Assembly: GCA_964451255.1 (NCBI GenBank)
Contig: CAYVHL010000002.1
Coordinates: forward strand, 186,001 to 250,000
Direction of reading: 5' to 3'
Length of the DNA stretch: 64,000 nt
Source: JAHBTB01 sp964451255
GTDB lineage: Bacteria; Armatimonadota; Fimbriimonadia; Fimbriimonadales; Fimbriimonadaceae
In this document: one piece after another, positions 16,231-26,200 of the stretch
Position numbering within the stretch: position 1 is the stretch's first letter
How the letters are laid out: each line of letters starts with the position of its first letter
Made by a program: the position numbers and the translations under genes
The notes under the pieces: model-generated
Databases searched by the model: none
What the model saw: the letters and a program-made list of their open reading frames with translations, nothing else
What the model was told of the DNA's origin: nothing

Positions 16231-16730
16231 TCATTCGATGAGCTGGGTCAAGTGCTCCAAGGGAAACGGTGTGGACGCCAAGGGCCGCACGGCTAACGAG
16301 ACGAGCACGATCGGAGAGTCGTCGGCGGCGATACGGTTGCTGGAAAGGAAGCCGCACTCGCGGCAACGGTGNNNNNNNNNNCGCCCGAGACCCTGGCCCA
16401 GACGGCGATCGGTTCCATGGTCCCCCCGCATTCGGCGGCCCGGTCACCGGGAGTGACATCCAGGTGCTTGCTATGCAGGCAGCGAGGGCAGTGGTTCCGG
16501 TGGGCGCTGCCAGCACCATCGTATGCCACTGATTGACCGCAGTGTTGGCAGACGAACCCGGTCAGATCGACCGGGTTGTCGCGCAGGCGGTTCTCCCAGT
16601 CATGCACGGGGGCGGCATGTCCGGTCTCTCGCAATTGGCGTCGGCGTTCTTTGACGGCCCGCTGGCGCAGGCGACGGCGTGATTTTTCCTCAAGTGCCTC
16701 GCGGCCGGAGGGTTCGTGATTGTTCTTCAA
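16231..16730 (-). CDS. RNHCP motif protein, interrupted by an assembly gap
   Basis: The N-terminal part carries a basic stretch, FVCQHCGQSV (CxxC), the name-giving RNHCPRCLHSKH motif, PGDR and CGGTMEPIAV. After the N-run the frame changes, and HRCRECGFLSSNRIAADDSP continues the family pattern up to the stop at 16231. The 10 Ns at 16372-16381 are a placeholder, so the shift is probably an assembly artefact and not a mutation. RNHCP proteins are small, zinc-binding and possibly RNA- or ribosome-associated; their role is unknown. The start is TTG at 16730; an ATG is absent. A palindrome AGAC-N4-GTCT lies 34-45 bases upstream. Confidence 0.8.
16372..16381. other. Assembly gap (10 Ns)
   Basis: Ten undetermined bases lie within the RNHCP gene. 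The true length is unknown and is not 10 if the reading frame is continuous. Confidence 0.95.
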
Positions 16731-16763
16731 GTGGGTGTGCGTTATCGGGGTCGGGGCACGAAA

Positions 16764-16775
16764 AGACCTTGGTCT
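16764..16775. promoter_or_regulatory. AGAC-N4-GTCT palindrome upstream of the RNHCP gene
   Basis: AGAC-CTTG-GTCT sits in the 242-base non-coding stretch between the RNHCP start and the isomerase at 16973. The same arms are found in the nrdB and DinB promoters. No good promoter boxes are visible around it, so its role is uncertain. Confidence 0.3.
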
Positions 16776-16972
16776 GTTTCGTATCGATAGTGGTCAAGAC
16801 ACCGGGTGCGCGCGGCCAGCTGAAGGACAGCCTGCCTGTAGAGATCACGCACCGAAGAACATTGATTGTCTTGCCATAGACACACCCCCAAAAGGGCTCT
16901 GAGGTGAATTATAGCCCATTCCATCGAAAAACGCATGTTCTCGATGGCGGCAAGGGCCTAAACTGGGTCGCC

Positions 16973-17719
16973 ATGGCGTTCCAGACCGCTCTCCAACTCT
17001 ATAGCCTTCGCGACGACTGTAAGACTGACCTTCTCGGCACTATCGAAAAGGTTGCCGAGATGGGTTACCAGGGCGTCGAGTTCGCCGGTTACTTCGGGCA
17101 CTCGGCGTCGAGCATCCGGGCGACCCTCGATAAGACCGGCCTCAAGGCAGCTGGCACCCACACGGGACTGGACATGCTCAAGGGAGACAACTTCCAAGCG
17201 ACCATCGACTTCCACAAGGAGATCGGCGCGTCGTTTGCCATCGTCCCGTGGCTGCCGCAAGAGCTACGGGCCACGTCAGCCGCGACTGTCGAAACGGCCA
17301 AGGAACTCGCCGAGATTAGCGTCCGGGTCAGGGCAGAAGGTCTCTACACTGGCTTCCACTGTCACGAAGGGGACATGCACCCTCTGGACAACGGCAAGTC
17401 GGCATGGGACATCCTGGCCGAAAACACCCCGGCAGACTTCCTGATGCAGTACGACACAGGAAACGGGGCCGAAGGCGGAGCCGACCCTGTCCAGCCCTTG
17501 CTCGACCACCCAGGGCGGGGCAAGAGTGTGCACTTGAAGTCGCATCCGGTGGGCAGGATCATCGGTCAAGACGACATCGATTGGCGCGCCATTGTCGCGG
17601 CGTTGCCCACGGCGGGCGCCGAGTGGGCCGTGGTCGAACACGAGACCTATATCAACGTGACGCCGATTGAGTCTGTCATGCAGTGCCTTGCCGGATGGAA
17701 CGCCATCCTGAGGGGCTGA
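16973..17719 (+). CDS. Sugar phosphate isomerase/epimerase family TIM-barrel protein
   Basis: The 248-residue protein starts AFQTALQLYSLRDDCK and shows the AP-endonuclease-2/xylose-isomerase-like barrel: EMGYQGVEFAGYFG, AAGTHTGLDML, GFHCHEGDM, LMQYDTGNG, SVHLKSHP and EWAVVEHETY. The H, D and E residues at strand ends are the likely metal ligands. The exact sugar substrate is unknown. The ATG at 16973 is chosen because homologous sequence begins there. TAAACT ends 8 bases upstream, consistent with the leaderless pattern, and an AAGGG at 16952-16956 is too far away for a normal ribosome binding site. It stands alone before parB. Confidence 0.85.
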   Translation: MAFQTALQLYSLRDDCKTDLLGTIEKVAEMGYQGVEFAGYFGHSASSIRATLDKTGLKAAGTHTGLDMLKGDNFQATIDFHKEIGASFAIVPWLPQELRATSAATVETAKELAEISVRVRAEGLYTGFHCHEGDMHPLDNGKSAWDILAENTPADFLMQYDTGNGAEGGADPVQPLLDHPGRGKSVHLKSHPVGRIIGQDDIDWRAIVAALPTAGAEWAVVEHETYINVTPIESVMQCLAGWNAILRG

Positions 17720-17738
17720 AGGCGGCATAATCAGCCCC

Positions 17739-18605
17739 ATGCGAAGGGCGTTGGGACGCGGTTTGGCGCAGATGCTTTCGGAGGCCACTGCGCCCGACCC
17801 GGTCGCAGACAAGCCAGAAAGCCTGGCGGTCGGCAAGATCGTGCCCAACCCGCGCCAACCGCGCGGTCGGTTTGATGACGAGGCCCTAGGCGAACTCGCG
17901 GCGTCGATCCGCGAGTTCGGCGTCCTCCAGCCATTGATCGTCCGCCCCAGGGGGGACGGTTCCTACGAACTGATCGCCGGCGAACGGCGACTACGGGCCG
18001 CGAAGGCGGCCGGATTGCGCGAGGTGCCTGTCATCGTTCGGACAGCCACTGCTCAAGCGTCGCTCGAGATCGCGCTTGTCGAAAACGTCCAACGCGCCGA
18101 CATCTCGCCGGTCGATTGTGCGTTGGCCTACAGGAAACTCGCCGACGAGTTCGGCATGAACCAGGAACAGATCGCGGCGCGGGTCGGGAAGTCCCGGGTG
18201 TCTGTTTCCAACACGATGCGGCTCCTGAAGCTCCCGGAAGACATGCTCGACGCCATCGCGGAGGACATGATGACGGAAGGTCACGCCCGTGCGATCCTCA
18301 TGGCCGACTCGCCCGCCCGACAGCGGACCGTGTTCGACAGGGTCATCGACGAGGGGCTGAGCGTCCGGGAGGCCGAACGGTTGGCCCGACACGGTCCACG
18401 CCCGCCGACCGGCACCAAGGTGCCCCCGCCGTCCAAGCCGGTCGCGTCGAATCCTGACTGGGTGGCTCTCGAACAGGCTCTGAGCGAGCACTTCGGGACG
18501 GTCGTCAAGCTTTCGAAGTCAGACAAGGGCGGCAAGGTCATCGTTGACTTCTATTCCGACGACGACTTGCAACGTTTGCTCGACTTGTTGGGCGTGCGCC
18601 TCTAG
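17739..18605 (+). CDS. parB: ParB/Spo0J family chromosome partitioning protein
   Basis: The 288-residue protein has the ParB order. The N-terminal CTP-binding domain carries IVPNPRQPRGRFD, GVLQPLIVRP, LIAGERRLRAAK and ENVQRADISP. A helix-turn-helix (MNQEQIAARVGKSRVSVSNTMRLLKLP) binds parS, and the C-terminal dimerisation segment is separated by a proline-rich linker. It would load SMC at the origin region. No parA lies next to it, which is less usual, but smc is 4.6 kb downstream on the other strand. CATAAT ends 7 bases before the ATG, which fits a leaderless transcript. I saw no perfect parS site (TGTTTCACGTGAAACA-type). Confidence 0.92.
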   Translation: MRRALGRGLAQMLSEATAPDPVADKPESLAVGKIVPNPRQPRGRFDDEALGELAASIREFGVLQPLIVRPRGDGSYELIAGERRLRAAKAAGLREVPVIVRTATAQASLEIALVENVQRADISPVDCALAYRKLADEFGMNQEQIAARVGKSRVSVSNTMRLLKLPEDMLDAIAEDMMTEGHARAILMADSPARQRTVFDRVIDEGLSVREAERLARHGPRPPTGTKVPPPSKPVASNPDWVALEQALSEHFGTVVKLSKSDKGGKVIVDFYSDDDLQRLLDLLGVRL

Positions 18606-18670
18606 CCGATCTTATTCGGGCCAGCACCAGTGGCCGTTTAGCCTTCAAGGTGCCAGACTGGAGACAGGCG

Positions 18671-21112
18671 ATGCTCAGGCTGCTCTTCTTCTCGCTCCTT
18701 GGTGCCGCGGCCCTTTGCCGGGCGACGACCGTCAACTTTTGGGCGGTGGTCGGCAGTGCCGACGACGCGGCCATGTACCGCCGCATTGCCGCCACATATG
18801 AGAAGAAGTCCGGGGTCCACGTCGAGGTGACCCCCCTCGCCTGGGGCAACTTCCTTTCGAAGTACTTCACTGCTATGGCGGCCGGCCTTCCGCCCGATGT
18901 CGGAGCGACCAACTTGGGCGGACCGTTCGACTACGGCACCGTCGGAGGTCTGGTCGACCTCCGCAAGGAGTTCCCTGTCGAGTGCAAGGAGTTGGAGGCC
19001 CGCTTCAGCCCCAAGCTTATGCCGATGTTTTCGGTCGACGGCGCCCTATACGGAGTGCCCGCAGACCTGAGCACCCTCACAGTCATCTACCGCAAGGACA
19101 TCTTTGCCAGGTTGGGGATGTCCGCGCCACAGACGTGGAGCCAGTTGGAAGACACGATCCGCCACTTGGAGGGGCAGGGCTACCGGACGTATTTCAACTT
19201 CACCCTCGGCGCCCAGTGGGCGCTGTACATGTACACGATGGCCTACGGGGTGCCGAGCGTCGAGCAACTGCCCGATGGGACAGTCCGGGTGAACTGGCGG
19301 GATCCAAAGTATCAGAAGGCAGTCCTCCAGGCTCTGAAGTTCTGGGCGCTTCGCGACTCACCGGGCAAGGACCTCGGTAGCCGCTTCACCGGGCTGTTCC
19401 GCACCGACAAGCCGGGCGAGAGCGTTCCGCTTTTGATCGATCTCCCGCAAGTGAACGGAATCAAACAGTTGGCCCCCGAGATCGCCGACAAGATCGGCGT
19501 CGCGCCTTGGCCGAAGGCCGACGACGGGCAGGAGTTCGACGTCGTCGGCGGCATCACCTACGTCGTGTTCCGAAAGGGCAAGAACCACAAAGAGGCCTTT
19601 GAGTGGTTGCGCTACCTCTGTTCAGACGAGGGCCAGCAGGCGATCATCGAAGATCGGATCCACCGCAAGACGAACCCAGACATCACGATCTCTGCTGTAC
19701 AAAGCCTGTGGGGCCCGGAGTCGGCCTCGTTTTGGGCGCGACCAGAGTTCGACGCGGTACGAGACGTGCAGAAGGTGGTCGAGCACGCCTATCCGATGTT
19801 CGGTACCACCCCGGTGGTGCAGGGCAACACGGAGGCGGGCCGCATCGAGCAGAACCTCCTCGACGAGATGCAGTCCTACACCATAGACTTGGTCTCGAAA
19901 AGTGCCCAAAGGCTCGGGATGACCCGTTCGCAGCTCCAACGAGCGTGGGGACAGGACAAACTCTTGGACGTCCGGGCCGCGGTCGTCGACCAGATGGCCG
20001 CCCAGCTGAAGGTGAAGTACGCGGCCGCCGCCCCGAAGGCGGAATTGGAGTTGCAAAAGGCGGCGGCTCGCCAAGCGAGGCGGGCCAAGACCGTCCTAAA
20101 GAACCTCGACAAGTACGAACGGATGCCCAACATCATGGACGCCATCAAGGTGGCGCTGTTAGCGGGGCTCGTCGCATTTGTCGCATTGGCGTTCCTGCAT
20201 CCCAAGCTCAAGCGGCACCGGCTCTCATACCTATACATCGCCGCACCTCTCGCCTTGGCTGTCGTCTTTGTCTTTGTCCCCGCCCTCACCGCCCTCTACA
20301 TTTCGTTCACGGAGTACCACCCGGTCCTGCCGCTGAGCACCGCTATGCCGATCGGCCTACGCAACTACGGCGACCTGTTCGCGTCTGGCGATATCCAGGC
20401 TTCAATGTGGCGGACCTTTGAATACGCGGTGGTGACCGTTCCGATCGGGTTGGTCCTCGCCCTTGGGTGCGCCTTATTGCTCAACAGCGTCAAGCGAGGC
20501 ACCAACTTCTGGCGTTTTGTCTTCTTCTCGCCGATGGTGACAAGCGGTGTCTCGATCGCCTTGATCTTCGCCCAGCTGTTCATGTTTGGCAAAGAGGGCT
20601 GGCTGAACGCCTTGTTGCTTGACCTTCACCTCGTGCGGGAGCCCGTCCAATTTCTACAGGACGAGCACAACTTCTTGAACAGTGTCATGGTACTGGCGGT
20701 GTGGCAAGGCATCGCTTTCTCGACGATCGTCTTCCTGGCCGGGCTCCAACAGATTCCGAACCAGTTGTTCGAGGCGGCCGAAATCGACGGCGCGGGCCCA
20801 CGGGTCAAGCTCTGGCACGTGGTCTTGCCCGGTATCAAACCGCAGACCGCGTTCCTCTCCATCCTCGGAGTGATCGGCGGGTTCCAGGTGTTCGACACAA
20901 TCTTCCTGCTCGCGGGCAAGAGTTCCGACGCAGGGGCGAGGTTCGGCCCCAACGACTCGGGGATGACAGTCGTGCCGCTTATCTACCACTTGGGGTTCGA
21001 AAACATGCAGATGGGGGTCTCGTGCGCCGCCGCCTACATCCTTTTCGCGGTTGTCCTCGCGCTGACTTTCATTCAGTGGTGCTTCTTCAACGTCGGCCGG
21101 GGGAGGGCATGA
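18671..21112 (+). CDS. CUT1-type sugar ABC transporter: solute-binding protein fused to MalF-like permease
   Basis: The 813-residue protein joins two parts that are usually separate. Residues 1 to about 420 are a family 1 extracellular solute-binding protein with a signal sequence (LLFFSLLGAAALCRA), AAGLPPDVGATN, YGVPADLSTLTVIYRK and GKNHKEAFEWLRYLCSDEG. A charged, Ala-rich linker of about 90 residues and a lone membrane helix follow. Then comes a six-helix MalF-type permease with the EAA loop EAAEIDGAGPRVKLWHVVLP. The binding domain would be tethered outside the membrane. The GGAG before ATG 18671 supports this start. It overlaps malG by 4 bases. No ATPase gene is nearby, so a shared MsmK-like ATPase must serve it. 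Confidence 0.9.
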   Translation: MLRLLFFSLLGAAALCRATTVNFWAVVGSADDAAMYRRIAATYEKKSGVHVEVTPLAWGNFLSKYFTAMAAGLPPDVGATNLGGPFDYGTVGGLVDLRKEFPVECKELEARFSPKLMPMFSVDGALYGVPADLSTLTVIYRKDIFARLGMSAPQTWSQLEDTIRHLEGQGYRTYFNFTLGAQWALYMYTMAYGVPSVEQLPDGTVRVNWRDPKYQKAVLQALKFWALRDSPGKDLGSRFTGLFRTDKPGESVPLLIDLPQVNGIKQLAPEIADKIGVAPWPKADDGQEFDVVGGITYVVFRKGKNHKEAFEWLRYLCSDEGQQAIIEDRIHRKTNPDITISAVQSLWGPESASFWARPEFDAVRDVQKVVEHAYPMFGTTPVVQGNTEAGRIEQNLLDEMQSYTIDLVSKSAQRLGMTRSQLQRAWGQDKLLDVRAAVVDQMAAQLKVKYAAAAPKAELELQKAAARQARRAKTVLKNLDKYERMPNIMDAIKVALLAGLVAFVALAFLHPKLKRHRLSYLYIAAPLALAVVFVFVPALTALYISFTEYHPVLPLSTAMPIGLRNYGDLFASGDIQASMWRTFEYAVVTVPIGLVLALGCALLLNSVKRGTNFWRFVFFSPMVTSGVSIALIFAQLFMFGKEGWLNALLLDLHLVREPVQFLQDEHNFLNSVMVLAVWQGIAFSTIVFLAGLQQIPNQLFEAAEIDGAGPRVKLWHVVLPGIKPQTAFLSILGVIGGFQVFDTIFLLAGKSSDAGARFGPNDSGMTVVPLIYHLGFENMQMGVSCAAAYILFAVVLALTFIQWCFFNVGRGRA

Positions 21113-21936
21113 AGGAGGCTCTGGCGGTCAAGTCGGTGCGGTGGGTGCTTCTGCTCTTGGGCGGCTTCGTGCTGGCGATGCCGTTCTACTACATGGTGGT
21201 CATGTCCCTGAGGCCGGACACCGAACTGGCCAAGCCGGGATTGAACCTGGGGGTCTCGACCCCGTCGCTTAAACCCTACGCCGACCTTTTCGACGCCGGG
21301 ATCATCGTGCGGTCGACCGTCAACTCCATCATCGTCGGCGTGTTGGTGACCGTCGGGACGCTGTTCTTTTGCTCGTTGGCCGGTTACGCGTTTGAGAAGC
21401 ACAAGTTTCCTGGGCGCGACGCCCTCTTATTGGTCCTCTTGTCTACGATGATGGTGCCGGGCGCCGTCCTCTTGGTGCCAGGGTTCTTGATCCTCAGAGA
21501 CTTCGGGTGGTTGGACACTTTCTTGCCACTCGTGATCCCCAGTTTGGCTGGCGCGTTCGGGGTCTTCTTGAGCAAGCAGTTCATGGCGTCGGTGCCCGAC
21601 AGCCTGTTGGAAAGCGCACGGATCGAGGGTGCTGGCGACTTCAAGGTGTATTGGTCAGTGGTCATGCCGCTTTCGAAGCCCTTGCTCGCCACCCTGGGCA
21701 TCCTCACCTTTCTCGGTTCTTGGAACAACCTCGTCGGGCCGCTCATCGTGTTGCTGGACGAGAAGAAATACACCCTGCCCCTGGCCGTCGCGATGTTGCA
21801 AGGGCGGTTCCCCGGCAAGGAGAACATCCAGATGGCGGGCGCCGTGGTCGCCATCGTGCCAGTCTTGATCCTCTTCATGGTTTTCCAGAAGCAGATCGTC
21901 GCCAGTCTGGCGAGCACGGGGTTGAAGGAGGGATGA
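21109..21936 (+). CDS. Sugar ABC transporter permease, MalG type
   Basis: The 275-residue integral membrane protein has six predicted helices and the CUT1 inner-permease EAA motif in ESARIEGAGDFKVYWSVVMPLSKP. The periplasmic loop MSLRPDTELAKPG after the first helix and FLGSWNNLVGPLIVL late in the protein are characteristic. It pairs with the fused MalF partner to form the translocation channel. The ATG overlaps the upstream stop in ATGA and is preceded by GGGAGG, so the two are translationally coupled. The substrate is probably an oligosaccharide, perhaps from the upstream glycan enzymes, which is inference. Confidence 0.92.
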   Translation: MKEALAVKSVRWVLLLLGGFVLAMPFYYMVVMSLRPDTELAKPGLNLGVSTPSLKPYADLFDAGIIVRSTVNSIIVGVLVTVGTLFFCSLAGYAFEKHKFPGRDALLLVLLSTMMVPGAVLLVPGFLILRDFGWLDTFLPLVIPSLAGAFGVFLSKQFMASVPDSLLESARIEGAGDFKVYWSVVMPLSKPLLATLGILTFLGSWNNLVGPLIVLLDEKKYTLPLAVAMLQGRFPGKENIQMAGAVVAIVPVLILFMVFQKQIVASLASTGLKEG

Positions 21937-21961
21937 AGGTAGTTCCCGCCCGAGGGGCCAC

Positions 21962-23248
21962 GTGAACGCCTCTCACGCCTATCGAGCCCTGCGCAACCGG
22001 AACTTCAAGCTCTACTTCATCGGCCAGAGCATTTCGCTTGTCGGCAACTGGATGACACGGCTGGCGACCGGCTGGCTGGTGTTCCGTCTCACCGGCTCGC
22101 CCCTCCTCCTTGGCGTCGTCGCCTTTGCCGGCCAGTTCGTGACCTTCCTGCTTGGGCCGTTCGCCGCCGCCTGGCTAGAGAGGATCGAGCGCCGAAAGCT
22201 CTTGGTCGGGACTCAACTCGCCGCCGCCGTCCAGTCGCTGACCCTCGCCACCGTCACCCTCCTCCACGTCGTCGACATGAGGCAGATCATCGCCTTGACC
22301 GTGATGCAAGGCGTCATCAACGCCTTTGACATGCCCGGACGGCAGTCGTTCCTCGTGCAGATGGTGGACGATAAGGCCGACCTTGGCAACGCGATCGCCA
22401 TCAACTCGTCGATGGTCAACAGTGCTAGACTGGTCGGCCCCGCGATCGCGGGCATTGTGATCAGCCTGGTCGGCGAGGGCGGCTGTTTCCTCATCGACGG
22501 CGTCAGCTACATCGCGGTGATCGCATCGCTGTTGATGATGCGCCTGCCTGCGCATCAGAGCCCTCCGAAGGGCATCAAGCTGATCGACCAATTGCGTGAC
22601 GGCTGGAAATATGTGAGCACGTTCCGCCCAGTGCGGTCGATCCTGGTCCTCATGGCGGTCATGAGTTTCCTTGGGTTTACCGCCGCGACCCTCTTGCCGG
22701 TCATTGCGGGGGACGTGTTGCGAGGGGGGGCGTCGACCCTTGCCTGGCTGAGCGGCGCGAACGGTGTCGGCGCCCTCGTCTCTGCCTTGTCCCTTGTCTT
22801 CCGCAAGTCGGTGCGCGGTCTCACGCAGATGCTTCTGGTGTCCAGCCTCAGCCTAAGTGTCGGGCTCATTTTGCTGGGCCTCTCTCACATCTTGCTGGTG
22901 TCCATGTTGGTCATCACGCTGGTCGGCTTCGGCATGACCCAGTGCATGGCTGCGTCGAACACGATCATCCAGACCTTGGTGCCTGAGGAGAAGAGGGCTC
23001 GGGTCATGGGCTACTTCACCATGGCGTTCTTCGGGACGGCCCCGTTCGGAAGCCTCCTAGCGGGTTGGCTCGCCCACCAGTTCGGCACTATGGTCACGCT
23101 GGTCGCCACCGGGATCGGTTGCCTTGGCGGGGCGGCATGGTTCGCCACCGCCTTACCGGGCATACGGTCTGACATGCGGCCGATCTACCAAGAACTTGGC
23201 CTGATCCCGCGCCACGAAGAGGAACCGGTTCCCGACGCGGCGAGTTAG
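21962..23248 (+). CDS. MFS transporter (MFS_3/EntS-like)
   Basis: The 428-residue protein has about 12 hydrophobic segments. The opening AYRALRNRNFKLYFIGQSISLVGNWMTRLATGWLVF and the later DMPGRQSFLVQMV and NSSMVNSARLVGPAIAGIVI are hallmarks of the EntS-like or TM-effector MFS branch, usually exporters driven by proton exchange. The start is GTG, 25 bases after malG with GAGGGG-like purines upstream, so it could be in the same transcript. It ends 4 bases from the end of smc on the other strand; TTAGGATCCTAA spans both stops. The substrate cannot be inferred. Confidence 0.88.
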   Translation: MNASHAYRALRNRNFKLYFIGQSISLVGNWMTRLATGWLVFRLTGSPLLLGVVAFAGQFVTFLLGPFAAAWLERIERRKLLVGTQLAAAVQSLTLATVTLLHVVDMRQIIALTVMQGVINAFDMPGRQSFLVQMVDDKADLGNAIAINSSMVNSARLVGPAIAGIVISLVGEGGCFLIDGVSYIAVIASLLMMRLPAHQSPPKGIKLIDQLRDGWKYVSTFRPVRSILVLMAVMSFLGFTAATLLPVIAGDVLRGGASTLAWLSGANGVGALVSALSLVFRKSVRGLTQMLLVSSLSLSVGLILLGLSHILLVSMLVITLVGFGMTQCMAASNTIIQTLVPEEKRARVMGYFTMAFFGTAPFGSLLAGWLAHQFGTMVTLVATGIGCLGGAAWFATALPGIRSDMRPIYQELGLIPRHEEEPVPDAAS

Positions 23249-23252
23249 GATC

Positions 23253-26200
23253 CTAACCCTTCAGGTAGGCGTCGGGAACGACCGCGTGGATGACCTGGGG
23301 CTCGGGGACTTTGAACGGGACAAGGGTCGAAACGCCAGGCTCCTGCATCGTCACACCGAACCAGACGTCGGCGGCTTCGATCGTCACCGGGTTGTGGGTG
23401 ATGAGGATGAACTGGGTGTCACCGCCGAACTCGCGCATGAGTTGGATATAGCGCTCGACGTTGCGGCCGTCGAGCGGTGCGTCTACCTCGTCCAAGACAA
23501 CCAGCGGCGATGGCTTCACGGTCAGCAAAGCGAACAAGAAGGCCAGCGCCGACAGAGCCCGCTCGCCGCCCGACAGCAACTCCAACCTCTGGCGGCGCTT
23601 GCCCGGGACGGTGACGCTGATCTCAACCCCGGAGTCGAGGATGTTCTCCGCCTCGCTGAGTTCGAGGGCGGCCTCCCCGCCACCAAAGACTGTCTGGAAG
23701 GTCCGGGCGATCGCGGTCTGGACTCGCTCGAACGTGGCGACAAAGCGGTCCCTGGTCAGTCGGTCGAGTTCTCGGACACTGGACGTCAGCTCGATCATCC
23801 CACCTTCGATGTCGGCTAGCTGGGCGTGCAACTCGTCGTGTCGCTCGGTCAACCGCTCGAACGCCTCGATCGCCCCTAAGTTGACGTCGCCCATGTCCTT
23901 CAACTCTTTCCGAAGGCGTGCGACAAGGGCAGCGGCGTCGTCCGGCAACTCCTCGGTCTGCGTCGCCGCCGCTTCCTCTGGACCGACTCCATATTCCTCG
24001 AACAGGCGTTGCACGATCGTGGCCCGTTTGCTGTCGGCCCTGGCGCGGGCGAGCTCCGACCGGTGCATGGTCTCCGCCAAGCCGTCGACGGCCTTCTGTG
24101 CGTCACGTGCTTTCTGACGCAGGTCGGACGCCTGTTGCAACGCTGACTGGCGTCGCGCGTGGGTCTCTGCGGCTTCGCCGCGAGTCTGGTCGACCTGGGT
24201 GGATTGCTTCTCGACCTCGGCCTTGGCGGCATCGATCGCTTGGCGTTGCCGCTCTCGTTCCGGTTCTAAGTTGGCGGTGCGTCGGGCACGATGCTCGTCC
24301 GCTTCCTTCAAGTGGGCCAGGCGTCGCTCCGCCTCGAGGCTCCGGCGGGCGGCTTGGTTGGACCGCGCTTCTGCTTCGGTAAGACGCTCGGCCGCACTCT
24401 CTGCGTCGCTGGACTTGGAAGCCAAGGATCGAAGCAGGGAGTCACGGTGGCTCTCAAGGGCGGCGACGTCCTCAACTTCGGGGAGATCAGCCTCCAACGC
24501 CTGGAGACGCTGGAGTTCCTCGGTCAGCTTTTCTTGGCTACGGAGAGTGGCTTGGTGCTCATGTCGCAGGTTGAGGCACCAGGATTTGGCCTCCTCCCGC
24601 TCCCTAGCGGCGTCGGCGGCGACGCCCTTAGCGTCGGCCATCCGGAGTTCGTTGGCGTCACGTTCGGCAGTCCGAGCCGTCTTCGCACATTCAAGTCGCT
24701 CTGCTTCCCTTTGGAGAGTGCGGATCTCGCCTTCAAGCTCGGCCAGTTCGGCCTTGCGTTGGACGATGCCGCTCGCATGCCGCACATTGGTCCCGCCGGT
24801 GACCGCACCGCTTCCGTGGACGATCTCTCCCTCGGTCGTCACCATCCTCGACCAGCCGCTCGTATGGGCGAGCCGCAAGGCGTCGTCGAGGGTCTCGACG
24901 ACCACGACACGCCCCAAGAGGCTGTCGATCACCGGTCGGAACCGTGCTTCCGTCCGGACAAGTTCGCAGGCAAGGCCGACGACACCCGTTTCACGTAGCA
25001 CCCGACGCAATTCCGGTGACGGCGAGTGCGGACGCATCAGGTTGATAGGCTGGAACGTTGCCCGCCCGAGCCTTTCCTGTTTGAGCAAAGTGATCGCCCG
25101 CTTGGCCGCCTGGTCGTCCGGCACGACCAAGTCGTTCACCGCGTTGCCTAGAGCGGTGTCCAAAGCGAGCGCGAGATCCGGCTCGACTTCCACCACCGTC
25201 CCAACCGGTGAGTACTCATCGGGAAGGCGACCCTGTTCGACCAACGTCATGACCGATCGGGCCCCTTGGGCGAGTCCCTCGTGGCCGAGGACGGTGGCTT
25301 CGAGGCCCCGCCTCCTCCCCTCCAAGGTAGCGAGTTCGCCCAATATCTGCCTGGTCTTGGCCGCCTCGGCTTCCTCTTCCCGCCGGGCCCCCGTGAGGGC
25401 CGCCTCGGCTTCTTTGATCGCCCCTTCTGCTTCCGCGACGGCTTTGTCCTGGATATCGAGGGCTTCTTGGGCTTCCCTGACCGCCTCCTCTAGATCCGGG
25501 AGGGTGGCGACGATGCCCTGGATCTCCTTCTTGACATGTTTGACCCTGTCCTCTCGGTGGGCGATTTCGACTTCGATCTTGTGTCGTTCGGCAAGCTTCA
25601 CGCGGGCGGACTCAAGGCGCTTGTCCTCGACTGACAGCTGTCTGGACAGCTCTTTGGCCTCGTCGTCCGCTCCGGTCAGTTCCGATCGAAGCGCCTCGAA
25701 CGACTTCCGTTCAGACTCGGCTTCTCGAACGGCGGACTCCAGTTCGTCGGTGGCTTGCGTGCGCCTTGCCTCGGCATGGGCAGACTCCTCATCGAGCGTG
25801 CCTTCCAATTCGGCCAGGCTCTCCAAACGGTGCTCGGCGACGAGGAGCGCGGACTGGGCGTTGGCAAGCTGCTCCGCCGCCTTGCTCTGAATCTCGCGCA
25901 GCTCCTCAAGCCTTCGGTCCAGTTCCTGTGAAAGCCGGTCCGCCTCTTGCGCCGCTTGTTCACTGTCGGCGACCTGGCCAAGGGCGTCTTCGCTCAGCTT
26001 CAGAGAACCGGCCAATCGCTCTTCCAACTCGGCTAGCTCGGCTTCGACCTTTGCGTGTTCGCGGGTCAGAAGGCCGCACTCCACCTGGCGCAACGAGTTC
26101 ACCGCCGTCTTGTAGCGCCTCGCGGTCTCCGCCTCTTCCTCGAGGGGCGTCCGTTGACGCTCGATCTCGTCCAGAACGTCGCGGACACGGGTGAGGTGGG

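Noticed and set aside
16293..16431. True frameshift mutation in the RNHCP gene
   Set aside because: The shift coincides with a 10-N placeholder gap of unknown true length.
24199..25890. 563-codon plus-strand frame inside smc
   Set aside because: It is antisense to a well-supported SMC coiled coil and is Ser/Arg/Ala-rich low-complexity sequence without any family.
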